From assembly GCA_029880265.1 (NCBI GenBank), contig JAOUOT010000023.1:1-39885 (forward strand): 39,885 nucleotides of DNA. Direction: 5' to 3'. Source of the DNA: Spirochaetia bacterium. GTDB taxonomy: Bacteria > Spirochaetota > Leptospiria > Turneriellales > JAOUOS01. The notes under the pieces were generated by a model, which worked only from the letters and a program-made list of their open reading frames with translations, was not told the DNA's origin and searched no databases. Positions 8,161-17,002 of this stretch are shown here, piece by piece; within the stretch, counting starts at the first letter, position 1, and the number at the start of each line of letters is the position of its first letter. The position numbers and the translations under genes are program-made.

Positions 8161-8796
8161 ATGAATTTATCAAAGTTATCAACAGAGCACTATAAAGCGC
8201 TGCTTAATCATTACGGTAGCCCTATAACTCCGCTTCGTCATAAGAATATTGAACAGCTTGCCATCGCGGTAATCTTATCGGCCCAATGCACAGACGCGAG
8301 GGTAAATCAAATTACGCCAAAATTATTTTCGCGCTATAAAAATATTGGCGATTTTGCCCGCGCCTCTCAAGAAGAAGTTGAAAAAATAATATATTCAGCC
8401 GGTTTCTATAAAATGAAGACCATGCATATTATCGCTTTAGCGCGTATTTTAGAAAAAAACTACGAGGGAAAAATTCCCGATAATTTTGAAGCCTTATTAA
8501 AACTGCCGGGAATCGGACGAAAAAGCGCAAACGTCATTATGTCATCGGGATTTAATAAAATCTGCGGAATTGTGGTCGATACTCACGTTAAACGCTTAAG
8601 TTTCAGGCTTGGTTATACAAGCAATAAAAATCCCGATAAAATAGAAGCCGATTTAATGCAAATATGGCCCAAAAAAATCTGGAACCCGATGTCTTTGCTC
8701 TTAATTTTTCACGGCAGAAAATTTTGCAAGGCCCAGAATCCAAGATGTGAAACCTGCTTCTTGACAGAAACCTGCCGCTTTTTTAAGAAATGTTAA
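8161..8796 (+). CDS. nth: Endonuclease III
   Basis: A 211-residue DNA glycosylase/AP lyase of base excision repair that removes oxidised pyrimidines. The helix-hairpin-helix LPGIGRKSAN contains the catalytic Lys, and VVDTHVKRLSFRLG contains the catalytic Asp. The C-terminal [4Fe-4S] loop has exact spacing: C-x6-C-x2-C-x5-C (CKAQNPRC, ETC, FLTETC). Length and motifs are typical, and nothing suggests loss of activity. It converges on the hpf gene with a 12-bp gap and has no obvious partner. The ATG start gives the usual N terminus, although no clear Shine-Dalgarno is present. Confidence 0.95.
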   Translation: MNLSKLSTEHYKALLNHYGSPITPLRHKNIEQLAIAVILSAQCTDARVNQITPKLFSRYKNIGDFARASQEEVEKIIYSAGFYKMKTMHIIALARILEKNYEGKIPDNFEALLKLPGIGRKSANVIMSSGFNKICGIVVDTHVKRLSFRLGYTSNKNPDKIEADLMQIWPKKIWNPMSLLLIFHGRKFCKAQNPRCETCFLTETCRFFKKC

Positions 8797-8808
8797 ATAA
8801 CCGGCAAA

Positions 8809-9564
8809 TTAAATAACGGGTCTTTTTAATCCCAGTTGTCCGCTTTTAGCGTAAAATAATACATTCATACGTCTCGACTCTTCGTTGACAAAAGCCAAAT
8901 ATTCATGATTACTCTCTCGTATTTGTTCAACCGCCTCGGGAATCGTAAAAAGCGAAAGCGGATATAACGAAACCGATAATTTTTCAAGTTTATTGTTCTT
9001 AAACTTGAAAATATTTTCTTCATACTGCCCCAATGTTTCAGTGGGCTTAATGATAGAGTAATTGCCGTCGGGACGCAAAAAACAAAGCGAATACTTTTTC
9101 TTATCTGCTTCATGATACATCAAGAACCTGTATTTATGAAGCTGCATTTGAAGCGCCGCTTCAAAATCATCCATAGGCTTTACGGGAGCGTCATAAATAT
9201 TAATAACCGTTTCTTCTGAATGCGCCGCCGTTTGAAAAGAAGGCAGTATTTGAGCCGCCTCTTCGTCTGAATTTAACGTTCTTGAATCAATCTTTTTATG
9301 ATATTTATCAACCTGCGTACTTAACGTATCAAGCGCAAGATCAATTGCCGCATAAAGGTCTTTTTCGCTTTTCTCGACATGAAATACAGTTGAATCGGCT
9401 CTTACCGTAATTTCGCAAATTTGATTTTGACGCTCAAGAGAAAAACGTACATCAATGCCCTCGACATGATGAAATCTTTCTCTGACTTTTTCAAGCTTTT
9501 CGCTTGTATGCTCTTTGATGCCTTCTGTAGGCTCCAGATTTTTAAAATAAAACGATACACTCAT
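8809..9564 (-). CDS. hpf: Ribosome hibernation factor, long HPF/RaiA type with tandem C-terminal domains
   Basis: A 251-residue protein. Residues 1-95 are the S30AE ribosome-binding domain. About 118-174 form the long-HPF C-terminal domain (PVKPMDDFEAALQ, then FLRPDGNYSIIKP), used for 100S ribosome dimerisation. About 195-249 repeat the same pattern (TIPEAVEQI, EYLAFVNEES, NVLFYAKSGQLGLKRP). Long HPFs are usually about 180-200 residues with one such domain, so the second copy is unusual. A good Shine-Dalgarno (AAGGGG) lies 8 bp before the ATG. Placement after rpoN is conserved in many bacteria. Confidence 0.9.
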   Translation of the reverse strand: MSVSFYFKNLEPTEGIKEHTSEKLEKVRERFHHVEGIDVRFSLERQNQICEITVRADSTVFHVEKSEKDLYAAIDLALDTLSTQVDKYHKKIDSRTLNSDEEAAQILPSFQTAAHSEETVINIYDAPVKPMDDFEAALQMQLHKYRFLMYHEADKKKYSLCFLRPDGNYSIIKPTETLGQYEENIFKFKNNKLEKLSVSLYPLSLFTIPEAVEQIRESNHEYLAFVNEESRRMNVLFYAKSGQLGLKRPVI

Positions 9565-9616
9565 AATTAAAACCCCTTAACTAAAAACTAATAAAAAATC
9601 GGTTTCTCTGCAACTA

Positions 9617-10957
9617 TTAAGCCTTTCTTTTTTTTGTAGATGGGATGTGTAGTAATTTTCTATATTTAGCCACGGTTCTTCGCTTTAAGTCATATCCTTT
9701 TTTCTCGAGCAAAACCGCTATTTTTTCGTCAGAATAAGGATTTTTTTTATCTTCTATTTTTATAATTTCATCAATAGCGTCTTTTAAATTATAAATATTT
9801 TTCGCCTCGCCCATGCTTGTTTTAATCTTGTTTGAAAAAAACAGTTTAAGCGGATATATGCCGAAAGAACATTGAAAATATTTATCTTTTAACAGCCTTG
9901 ATACCGTTGAAATATGTATCTTTAAATGAACGGCCGCTTCTTTTAAGTTTAACGGAGCAATGCCTTTGATTCCGTTTTCAAAAAAAAAAGGCTCTTTTTT
10001 AATTAAAAACGACGCGAGAGAAGCAAGTTTTTCGCTTCGATATTCGACATCGGCTAAGAAATCTTGTACTTCTTTGTATTTTTCTTCCCAAATAGCATTT
10101 TTCTCGGCTTGTATAAATTGACGGTATAACCCGCTATTTAACTGGGTCTGCGTCAAAATATTTGAATCAATATTCGAGGTAATTTTTTTTTTATTATGAC
10201 TAAAAATAATATCGGGAACAATGTAAGCGTTTTTTTCGTTTTCCGTAAAATTTACGGCCGGATAGATATTTAATTTTGATATGATTTTCAACTTTTCAGA
10301 TACAAATATTTCTTCAAGATGCAAAAGATGCGCAATTGTTTTTGAAAGTTTATTTAAATCGTCCGAAAAATCAACCGATATTTTTTCAAGCAATGAAATT
10401 ATATCGTAAAGCAAGATATCGTCGGGATATTTTTTCTGCGCCTGCCATTTAAGACTTTGCCAGATATTTTCTGCCCCCGCCCCTAATAAATCTAATTGCT
10501 TCAAGTACTCTATAACAGAGCCTAATTCGGCCCTTGAGAAACCGCCTTCTTTTGCCGTTTTTTCGTGAGAAGCGCAGGCAAATCCCTTTTCGTCAAGGGT
10601 TGATACTATTCTTGCGGCCAGTTCATAAAGTCTTGAAGAATTTATCATAAGTTTAAGCTGATCTTTTAAATATTCGCGCAGAGTTTTTTTCGTATCGGCG
10701 ATATTTTCTATAATTTGAGCCGTAGAGTCTTTTGAAAAATCTTTTTGCGCAAAAGACCGTATATTGTTTTTATAAGATACCCTTTCTGCGCCTAAAGAAA
10801 AATCGCTATTTTTTTCTTCTAAAAACGGGTTTTCTTGTAAATGCTTGTTTAATTCGCGTCTGAGATTTGCGTTAGAAAGAGCCAATATATTCAATCTCTT
10901 TCTGCTTTGCGGAGATAGTTTGAGTCGAACCTTTGTTTTTAACTGAGCTTTCGGCAT
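9617..10957 (-). CDS. rpoN: RNA polymerase sigma-54 factor
   Basis: A 446-residue protein close to the usual length. The N-terminal region I shows the Leu/Gln pattern that contacts activators (KLSPQSRKRLNILALSN, then an ENPFLEE-type end). The core-binding region follows, and the C-terminal RpoN box is present as KRRTVAKYRKLL. Sigma-54 needs AAA+ enhancer-binding activators; none is in the window. It is the third gene of a tight minus-strand set (bamA, lptB, rpoN, hpf), 10 bp after lptB; lptB-rpoN-hpf is a widespread order. The N-terminal half is rather divergent, but the RpoN box leaves little doubt. Confidence 0.93.
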   Translation of the reverse strand: MPKAQLKTKVRLKLSPQSRKRLNILALSNANLRRELNKHLQENPFLEEKNSDFSLGAERVSYKNNIRSFAQKDFSKDSTAQIIENIADTKKTLREYLKDQLKLMINSSRLYELAARIVSTLDEKGFACASHEKTAKEGGFSRAELGSVIEYLKQLDLLGAGAENIWQSLKWQAQKKYPDDILLYDIISLLEKISVDFSDDLNKLSKTIAHLLHLEEIFVSEKLKIISKLNIYPAVNFTENEKNAYIVPDIIFSHNKKKITSNIDSNILTQTQLNSGLYRQFIQAEKNAIWEEKYKEVQDFLADVEYRSEKLASLASFLIKKEPFFFENGIKGIAPLNLKEAAVHLKIHISTVSRLLKDKYFQCSFGIYPLKLFFSNKIKTSMGEAKNIYNLKDAIDEIIKIEDKKNPYSDEKIAVLLEKKGYDLKRRTVAKYRKLLHIPSTKKRKA

Positions 10958-10967
10958 CGTAAAATAA

Positions 10968-11822
10968 TTACATTTTAAAATCTTCTCCGAGATATATTTT
11001 TTTTGCTTTTTTATCTTTAATCAGTTTTTCGGCTACGCCTTCAATTAAAATTTTTCCCTGAAAGACTATATATGCTCTTTCTGTTATATCAAGAGTTTCT
11101 CTTACGTTATGATCGGTAATTAAAATACCCAAATTCTTTCGTTTTAAATGCATGATTATTTTTTGTATTTCTTTCACGGCAATAGGATCAACGCCCGCAA
11201 ACGGTTCGTCTAACAAAATAAATTTAGGGTCTGAAGCCAATGCCCTGGCAATTTCAGCTCTTCTTCTTTCTCCTCCCGAGAGGGTTAGACCCAATTGATG
11301 CTGAACATGAGTTATTTCAAGCTCTTCTAAAAGACTGTCTGTCTGCGTTTGAATTTCTTCAAACGGAAGTTTTCTAATTTCAAAAATGGCCTCTATATTT
11401 TTTCTCACGCTCAATTTTCTAAAGATTGAAGGCTCTTGCGCCAAATAACCTATGCCCATGCGGGCTCTTTTATACATAGGATAATCGGTTATTTCGGTAT
11501 CGTCTAAAAATATTTTTCCCGAGGTAGGTTTTACAAGCCCAATGGTCATATAAAAAGAAGTCGTCTTGCCCGCCCCGTTAGGGCCAAGCAATCCGACAAT
11601 TTCGCCCTGCTTTATTTGAAACGAAACCCCCTGCACAACCAGACGCTTACCGTATCGTTTTTGAATATTATCAATTTTAAGAACGCTTAATTTCTCTTCA
11701 TTTTCAATTATGCTTTCAGGTTCTTTCTGAAGTTGATTACTGTTTTTCTTTGCTTTAGCGTTTTTTGGCGAAGCTGATTTTATTTTTTGATTTTCTTTTT
11801 TATTTTTTGCTTTTATAGACAT
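10968..11822 (-). CDS. lptB: LPS export ABC ATPase
   Basis: A 284-residue ATPase of the Lpt machine that drives LPS from the inner to the outer membrane with LptF/G/C. Walker A is GPNGAGKT at 80-87, the ABC signature is LSGGERRR, Walker B is FILLDEP, and the switch His is in [12 protein letters not shown], all typical of LptB. A lysine-rich extension of about 47 residues precedes the ATPase domain; canonical LptB is about 240 residues. The extension may be an odd tail or a sign that the real start is internal, but no in-frame Met lies near the domain boundary. The gene is 32 bp after bamA. Confidence 0.95.
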   Translation of the reverse strand: MSIKAKNKKENQKIKSASPKNAKAKKNSNQLQKEPESIIENEEKLSVLKIDNIQKRYGKRLVVQGVSFQIKQGEIVGLLGPNGAGKTTSFYMTIGLVKPTSGKIFLDDTEITDYPMYKRARMGIGYLAQEPSIFRKLSVRKNIEAIFEIRKLPFEEIQTQTDSLLEELEITHVQHQLGLTLSGGERRRAEIARALASDPKFILLDEPFAGVDPIAVKEIQKIIMHLKRKNLGILITDHNVRETLDITERAYIVFQGKILIEGVAEKLIKDKKAKKIYLGEDFKM

Positions 11823-11854
11823 TATTTTCTTATTAAATAATTAAAAGACAAATA

Positions 11855-14542
11855 TTAAAATCTTTTATCGCCTATACCAAATACAAAGTGAAATTCTTTA
11901 TCTTCGGGGTGATTTCTAAACCAGCCGGCCTCGCTGTTCCAAATAAGCTTTCTTGCCCAATATAATCGAATAGGCATAATGGGTATCTGAAGCCTGATTC
12001 CCATGCCCCAGCTGTATCTAAAATAACTCATACTAAGAGTCTTTTTGTTAATCTGTGATATTTTCAGATTTTCGATTCTTGAATCTGAAGTCGTTTCGTC
12101 AATGACATACTCGTCCATATTTTGAAACAAGGCTCCCGCGTCAAAAAACAACACAAACCATACAAGGCTGGGCTCGATAGGAATTCTAAATTCAGAGCCG
12201 AACAAAAGGCGATGGCTTCCGCCCCCCGACCATGTTTCGGGATGAACCGGATCGCGATAATCCCATCCTCTCAATGATTCATAACCGCCGATAAAAAGTT
12301 TATCTTTTGACTCGACAAAAAGATTCTCATATTTCTTTTGTTCTGAATAAACCGGCTGGGTCTGCTGCGTAAATGCGCCAGAAAACCTGTGTTCAAAGAC
12401 AAAACGCCATCTTCTGAGAATGCTTTTTCTGATTAAATTAAAGAAAGTAAAATCAAACGGCCACCAGTAATATTGAGTTGAAGCTTCATATCGATTATAA
12501 TGGTCGTGCCCCCCCAGGTATTTTCCTACAATATCCATCGAAACATTCGCCTTAAGCCCCTTTGTCGAGTTAAAGACATTGTCTCTGTTGTCGTAAGATA
12601 TTCCGTTTGTCAGAGTATTTTTTCTTTGCCAGCCCTGAGAAATTAATAAGTATATGCTGTCGTCAACAAGCCCAGAAGGGTTTGACGCCATTGAAAATAC
12701 CGTGCCAATTCTGTGATAATGAATCCAATTCGCAAACATTTCATGCCCCAGGCCCGCCCCTATTTCAAAAGCGTCTTCTTCATAGTATGGCTCTTCGACA
12801 AGTTTCCCGCTTATATCAAGAGAAGCCGCCGGCACCAAAGTACGCATATAATTTGTTCCCAAGGTCAGCGACCACGGCTTATCGAAAAGCCATGGTTCTG
12901 TCCATGAAGCGCCTAAAGACGTTTGCTTTGGCCCGAATATAATTTTTCCCGATATTCTCTGGCCCGTTCCGTTTAAATTGTTTTCTGAAATATCGGCGTT
13001 AATTGAAAAACCCGTCATAGTTCCGTAACCGCCGCCAAGACTTATCATACCCGTGGGTTGCTCTTGAACTTCAAAGATAAGATTCATGTTTCCTTCTTTT
13101 GAGCCCGGTCTGTAGTCTATGCCTACTTCTTTGAAGAAGCCTAAGTTATAAATTTCTTCTCTGGAACGCTGTACTTTGGCTACGTTAAACAATTCTCCTT
13201 CTTTTATAAGAAGCTCTCTTCTTATAACTTTATCCATAGTTTTTGTGTTCCCTTTTACGAGAATTTCTTCAACATAGCCTTTGCTTCCTTCTGAGATATT
13301 AAACCGCGTATGAATAAACTTTTTGCCTTTTTTCTGAGGCTCTTCTCTTAAAAGAGCTCTTAACCTTTCTATATTATAGTAATCAATATTATTTTCTTTA
13401 TATTTTTTCTGCAGCGGAAGGTTTTCTGCCTCTTTAAGTTTTTCTTCGGTCAATATGATTGCTTCTTGAAAAGCCTGAACGCGCGCATAAATATAGCCTA
13501 ATTGAGAATATTCAAAATTAATAATTCCCTTGTCGCGGTTATATTTTTCATCGTCAAAGACGTCTCCGATATCGCTGTTGGTAAATTCCATATAATAATA
13601 TAACTTCTCTTTATTGTAAACCGGCTTATTTGTTTCACGGTTAACAAAATCGCTGTTCCACTCGATATCATAACCGTTAAAAAAAGACTGTTCGCCCTCT
13701 TTTATGTTTATTTGAATATGTATAACCCTTTCGTTTTTTTCCTGAGGATTTTTCCACAAAATCTCCCATTTCGCGTCTTCGACTAAAACGTCTAAATAAC
13801 CGTTCTGACGATAGAAGGTTAAAATATTTTTCCTGTCTGTGTCTAATTTTTCTTTGGTAAACGTACCGTCTGAAATCCATCCTTCTTCTTCAAGCTCCAT
13901 GGCGCCTTTAATGTCGTCAGGCTCAAAAACCTTGGCGCCAGATATGGTTATTTTATCGATTTTAATTTCTTCTCCTTCGTCGATAATAAAAACCACTTTC
14001 ACTATATTTTTTTTGGGGTCAGGCTCGGCCTTCTTTATTTTAATCGCTGCGTTAAAATATCCTTTTTCGCGATATTGCCTAATAAGAATTTGAACAGAGT
14101 CTAAAACTTTTTTTTCGGTAAAAACCTCGTCTTTTTTTAACGGCAGCGTTTCTATAATTTCCTGTTCTGTAAGTTCTTCCATACCCTTAAATTCAATTTC
14201 TTCAACAATAGGCAGCTCTTCTAAAATAAAAGTAACGGCTGCGCCGCCTTCATATTCTGCGCCCTCAATACTTGCGCTTGAAAAAGAGCCTTTAGAAAAT
14301 ATATTTTTAATATCGTTATTAACAATCTCTGCCGTAAGAATCATGCCGACTTTCATTTGTATGATATCGAACAAATCGCTTTTAGACGTATTTTTGTTCC
14401 CCTGAAATTCTATTTTTTTAATTTTTTTGCCAAAATATTTTTCAGCCTGCGAATAGATTTGTCCCATTCCCAGAAAGCAAATAATGACCGTCAATTGAAA
14501 TAATTTCAGATATTTTGCGGCCCGATTATTTTTCTTTTTCAT
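11855..14542 (-). CDS. bamA: Outer membrane protein assembly factor BamA
   Basis: An 895-residue Omp85 protein that inserts beta-barrel proteins into the outer membrane. A signal peptide (about 1-32, ending near QIYSQA) is followed by tandem POTRA domains to about residue 480; repeated units such as KKIEFQGNKNTSK and EEILVKGNTKTMDKV are visible. A C-terminal 16-stranded barrel follows. The barrel has the conserved L6 motif as LRGW (VRGF/Y in others), and the protein ends in Phe as expected for a barrel recognised by BAM. It is somewhat longer than E. coli BamA (810). It heads the bamA-lptB-rpoN-hpf set. Confidence 0.95.
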   Translation of the reverse strand: MKKKNNRAAKYLKLFQLTVIICFLGMGQIYSQAEKYFGKKIKKIEFQGNKNTSKSDLFDIIQMKVGMILTAEIVNNDIKNIFSKGSFSSASIEGAEYEGGAAVTFILEELPIVEEIEFKGMEELTEQEIIETLPLKKDEVFTEKKVLDSVQILIRQYREKGYFNAAIKIKKAEPDPKKNIVKVVFIIDEGEEIKIDKITISGAKVFEPDDIKGAMELEEEGWISDGTFTKEKLDTDRKNILTFYRQNGYLDVLVEDAKWEILWKNPQEKNERVIHIQINIKEGEQSFFNGYDIEWNSDFVNRETNKPVYNKEKLYYYMEFTNSDIGDVFDDEKYNRDKGIINFEYSQLGYIYARVQAFQEAIILTEEKLKEAENLPLQKKYKENNIDYYNIERLRALLREEPQKKGKKFIHTRFNISEGSKGYVEEILVKGNTKTMDKVIRRELLIKEGELFNVAKVQRSREEIYNLGFFKEVGIDYRPGSKEGNMNLIFEVQEQPTGMISLGGGYGTMTGFSINADISENNLNGTGQRISGKIIFGPKQTSLGASWTEPWLFDKPWSLTLGTNYMRTLVPAASLDISGKLVEEPYYEEDAFEIGAGLGHEMFANWIHYHRIGTVFSMASNPSGLVDDSIYLLISQGWQRKNTLTNGISYDNRDNVFNSTKGLKANVSMDIVGKYLGGHDHYNRYEASTQYYWWPFDFTFFNLIRKSILRRWRFVFEHRFSGAFTQQTQPVYSEQKKYENLFVESKDKLFIGGYESLRGWDYRDPVHPETWSGGGSHRLLFGSEFRIPIEPSLVWFVLFFDAGALFQNMDEYVIDETTSDSRIENLKISQINKKTLSMSYFRYSWGMGIRLQIPIMPIRLYWARKLIWNSEAGWFRNHPEDKEFHFVFGIGDKRF

Positions 14543-14955
14543 CTAACGGACTTGAAATAAAAATTATAGGCAGTGTCAAGTGTAAAGCAGGCAACTTTCT
14601 AAAAATGATTTTTGCAGATATCTTTCTTTATTCATTAAGTATCACGCTATTTTCTGCCATTCATGTTTTTTCGCCATATCAAACGAGCGCTTGTTTAATA
14701 ATTTTGAAATTATTTTTCGAGAAAATTTTACCACAATAACGATTAAAAAAATAAATAATTTTAGATCCCGCCGGACCCGCTAAAAAATTACTTTTTGAAA
14801 TATGATCATAAAATTGCTGCATATTATTAAAATAAAATCAAACCTTTTTGCTATTTTAATTATCGACAAAGAGTATTTTGACGCAATAATTTTGTTGCAA
14901 AATTACTTCCATTTATATTTATGGTAAACAAAATGCTTAATTATCGGGAGATATT
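14543..14955. other. 413-bp divergent intergenic region
   Basis: This region separates bamA (minus) from the FecR lipoprotein gene (plus). It is very AT-rich. On the minus strand a TATAAT (14563-14568) lies 20 bases before the bamA ATG; a TTGACA sits only five bases upstream of it, too close to serve as its -35. On the plus strand the only recognisable signal is the FecR-gene promoter listed separately. I see no convincing gene, repeat or structured RNA. Confidence 0.4.
14892..14919 (+). promoter_or_regulatory. Candidate promoter of the FecR-domain lipoprotein gene
   Basis: TTGTTG (14892-14897) and TATATT (14914-14919) are separated by 16 bp, a moderate sigma-70-like match. The predicted start would give a leader of about 30 bases. 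A clear Shine-Dalgarno GGGAG (14946-14950) sits five bases before the ATG. Confidence 0.35.
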
Positions 14956-15924
14956 ATGATTAAAATAAAAAAGTTGATATTTACAATTCTAGCGGCGATT
15001 GTTTTTGTGATATCCTGTTCAGAAAAACCCAAGATTCCGCAACAAGGGGTATTTACATTTGTTAAAGGCACGGTACTGCATAATGATCAGCCCGCAAAAG
15101 TAGGCAACATTGTAGGCGAAGCCGACACCATAGTTACTAATGAAAAGTCAGGGGCCGTAATACAGTTTGAAAATAGCGGATTGATAACTCTTAAAAGTAA
15201 AACAAAACTTGACGTCGGCAAATTAATCAAAGGCGAAGACGGATTATCCATCATAGAACTTACCCAAGAAAGCGGTTCTACTTTCAGCAAAATAGCGCCC
15301 AATAGAGGCAAATATTCCATAAAAACGCCAACCGCTGTTGCGGGCGTCAGGGGCACTTCGTTTTCGGTAGAGGTACATGAAGACAAAAAAACCGATATCA
15401 AGCTATTAAAAGGCAAGGTCGCGGTAAGCAAAACTTCTATGAAAGCCGTTGTTCAAGAAGAAGCGTCTCAAGAAATTATTCTTGAAGAAGGAGAAAAAAT
15501 CGCCGCAACCGCTAAAGGAATTGAAAAAAAAGAGAGCCTTGTCGATGAAGAAAAAAAAGAACTGAGTTCATTGAATAAAATCGCAATGGTTTCAGTTATA
15601 AAATTAAAAGATACAAATGAAATTGGAAAAGCGACTGAACAAAATATTACGCAAGAAGTCGAAAACCAGATACTAGGCGAAGCGTATCAAGAGAGTAAAA
15701 AACCGATAGAACCGGAAGTTGAAAAGAAAAATCTGAACATCAGAAAGATAACTTTAGACGATCTTAGAAAAGAATTTAAAAAACTTTCTGTAATCAACAC
15801 TAAAAGCGGAAAAAAATATATCGGCGGATTCAAACAAGTCGGCGGCGAAATGCATATAAAGACCGTAGACGGCACCGTAAAAGTTCCGGTAGGCGACATT
15901 AAAAAAGTATCAGAATATAAATAG
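14956..15924 (+). CDS. FecR-domain lipoprotein
   Basis: A 322-residue lipoprotein with signal peptide and lipobox FVISC (Cys21). Residues about 35-160 form a FecR/LysM-like beta domain with the hallmark TPTAVAGVRGTSFSVEV and a following LLKGKVAVSK strand. The middle is charged and probably helical. The last 55 residues form a small beta-rich module (SGKKYIGGFKQVG, then VDGTVKVPVGDI) resembling Sm/SH3-like barrels. FecR-type lipoproteins without a TonB transducer are common in spirochaetes and related diderms and have no agreed function. It has its own promoter, a good Shine-Dalgarno and a terminator directly downstream, so it is a monocistronic unit. Confidence 0.85.
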   Translation: MIKIKKLIFTILAAIVFVISCSEKPKIPQQGVFTFVKGTVLHNDQPAKVGNIVGEADTIVTNEKSGAVIQFENSGLITLKSKTKLDVGKLIKGEDGLSIIELTQESGSTFSKIAPNRGKYSIKTPTAVAGVRGTSFSVEVHEDKKTDIKLLKGKVAVSKTSMKAVVQEEASQEIILEEGEKIAATAKGIEKKESLVDEEKKELSSLNKIAMVSVIKLKDTNEIGKATEQNITQEVENQILGEAYQESKKPIEPEVEKKNLNIRKITLDDLRKEFKKLSVINTKSGKKYIGGFKQVGGEMHIKTVDGTVKVPVGDIKKVSEYK

Positions 15925-15929
15925 ACTTT

Positions 15930-15960
15930 ATAAAACGGCGGCGTCAAACCGCCGTTTTAT
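15930..15960. terminator. Bidirectional rho-independent terminator
   Basis: A perfect 12-bp inverted repeat ATAAAACGGCGG (15930-15941) / CCGCCGTTTTAT (15949-15960) with a 7-base loop. It lies between the FecR gene (plus) and the convergent deoxyhypusine-synthase-like gene (minus). A/T tracts at both ends allow function in both directions. Confidence 0.85.
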
Positions 15961-15977
15961 ATAATCATTCAAGATAA

Positions 15978-16916
15978 TCATTCAAGTTTTTCGCATAACA
16001 TCGCAAAAAAAAGAGGCAACATAATTTCATGGTGACCCGTGAAATGAAAACCGTTGCCTTTTTTTACGGGGCGGCTGAGTATGTTATATTCTGTACGATA
16101 TTGTTTTTGCATATCAAAATTGGCGGTAAAAAAATCGTAGGGTTTTTGAGTAACGTTTCTTGCAACGGTCAGAGCCTTAAGAAATACCTCGGGAATTATT
16201 ACGGCAGAGCCAAAGTTAAGAAATACTCCTCCTTTATCTAGTTCTGGCAGTAAATTAGCGAATTTATCAAAATCTCTTAACGAGGCAAGACCCACTTCGT
16301 CGCCTTTAATCTTGGGATTTTGATATATAATATCGGTGCCGATTGCCGCATGAACCGTAACGGGCGTTTTATATTCATATGCTTTTTTCAGCAGCGAGTG
16401 CTCTTTATATTTTAAATTTTTCTCGTCAATCAGCCGCCCTGCCGCATATCCGTAGCCCATTTCTTTATATTTTTCAAACGCCTCCGCGAAAAAGTCTCCC
16501 GTTTCGCGAATCATTCCGAAAGTTCCGTCGTCAAGCCCCGAAGCGACATCTTCGGATGTTTCTCCCTGATAGGCCAGTTCAAAATCATGTATGGGTCCGG
16601 CGCCGTTTAAGGCGATATGGCGAATCCATCCGCGGCTGATAGCTTCAATAATAAGCGGCGTAATTCCCGTTTTGACGACATGGGCCCCCATGCCTACAGA
16701 CACCAGTTTTTTATTTTTTATCGCTTCTGCGGTTTTTTCGGCTAAGATTTTCAATTCTTGAGTTTTCAATATTTTGGGCCATGAATCTACAAATTCGGCT
16801 ATAGTAGCATTTTTATCGTTCCATCTGGCAAAGTCTTTTATAGAAACTTTATTTTTTCTGTCTTTAATCGAATAAAGTTTTACGTCTTTTCTAATTGGTT
16901 TATCCATTGTATCCAT
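15978..16916 (-). CDS. Deoxyhypusine synthase-like protein
   Basis: A 312-residue protein of the deoxyhypusine synthase family. It has an NAD-binding Rossmann-type fold with VSVGMGAHVVKTG, the GAGPIHDFELAYQGET loop, PVTVHAAIGTDI and GGVFLNFGSAVIIPEVF. The ending GHHEIMLPLF is seen in bacterial members. Archaeal and eukaryotic enzymes transfer aminobutyl from spermidine to eIF5A, but bacteria lack that target. Several bacterial relatives are homospermidine or related polyamine synthases, so that is the best guess; others have unknown roles. It is a single gene with no polyamine genes beside it, and it ends at a strong bidirectional terminator. Family is sure, substrate open. Confidence 0.85.
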   Translation of the reverse strand: MDTMDKPIRKDVKLYSIKDRKNKVSIKDFARWNDKNATIAEFVDSWPKILKTQELKILAEKTAEAIKNKKLVSVGMGAHVVKTGITPLIIEAISRGWIRHIALNGAGPIHDFELAYQGETSEDVASGLDDGTFGMIRETGDFFAEAFEKYKEMGYGYAAGRLIDEKNLKYKEHSLLKKAYEYKTPVTVHAAIGTDIIYQNPKIKGDEVGLASLRDFDKFANLLPELDKGGVFLNFGSAVIIPEVFLKALTVARNVTQKPYDFFTANFDMQKQYRTEYNILSRPVKKGNGFHFTGHHEIMLPLFFAMLCEKLE

Positions 16917-17002
16917 TTAAGGACTTTTTGACTGTTTGAAACTTGCGATCAAGTCTATTTAAAATTAATTGACGTCTTAAAAAATAAATGAAGTCTGCTT
17001 TT

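Noticed and set aside
12607..12942. Open frames on the strand opposite bamA
   Set aside because: They lie entirely inside bamA, have no start signal, and their composition is what an antisense reading of a barrel gene gives.
14563..14579. TTGACA plus TATAAT as a bamA promoter
   Set aside because: Both boxes look perfect but are only 5 bp apart, far from the 16-18 bp needed; at most the TATAAT is used with another -35.
14515..14739. Plus-strand frame with a hydrophobic middle between bamA and the FecR gene
   Set aside because: It starts inside bamA antisense, has no ribosome-binding site and shows no recognisable domain; the hydrophobicity is expected from T-rich DNA.
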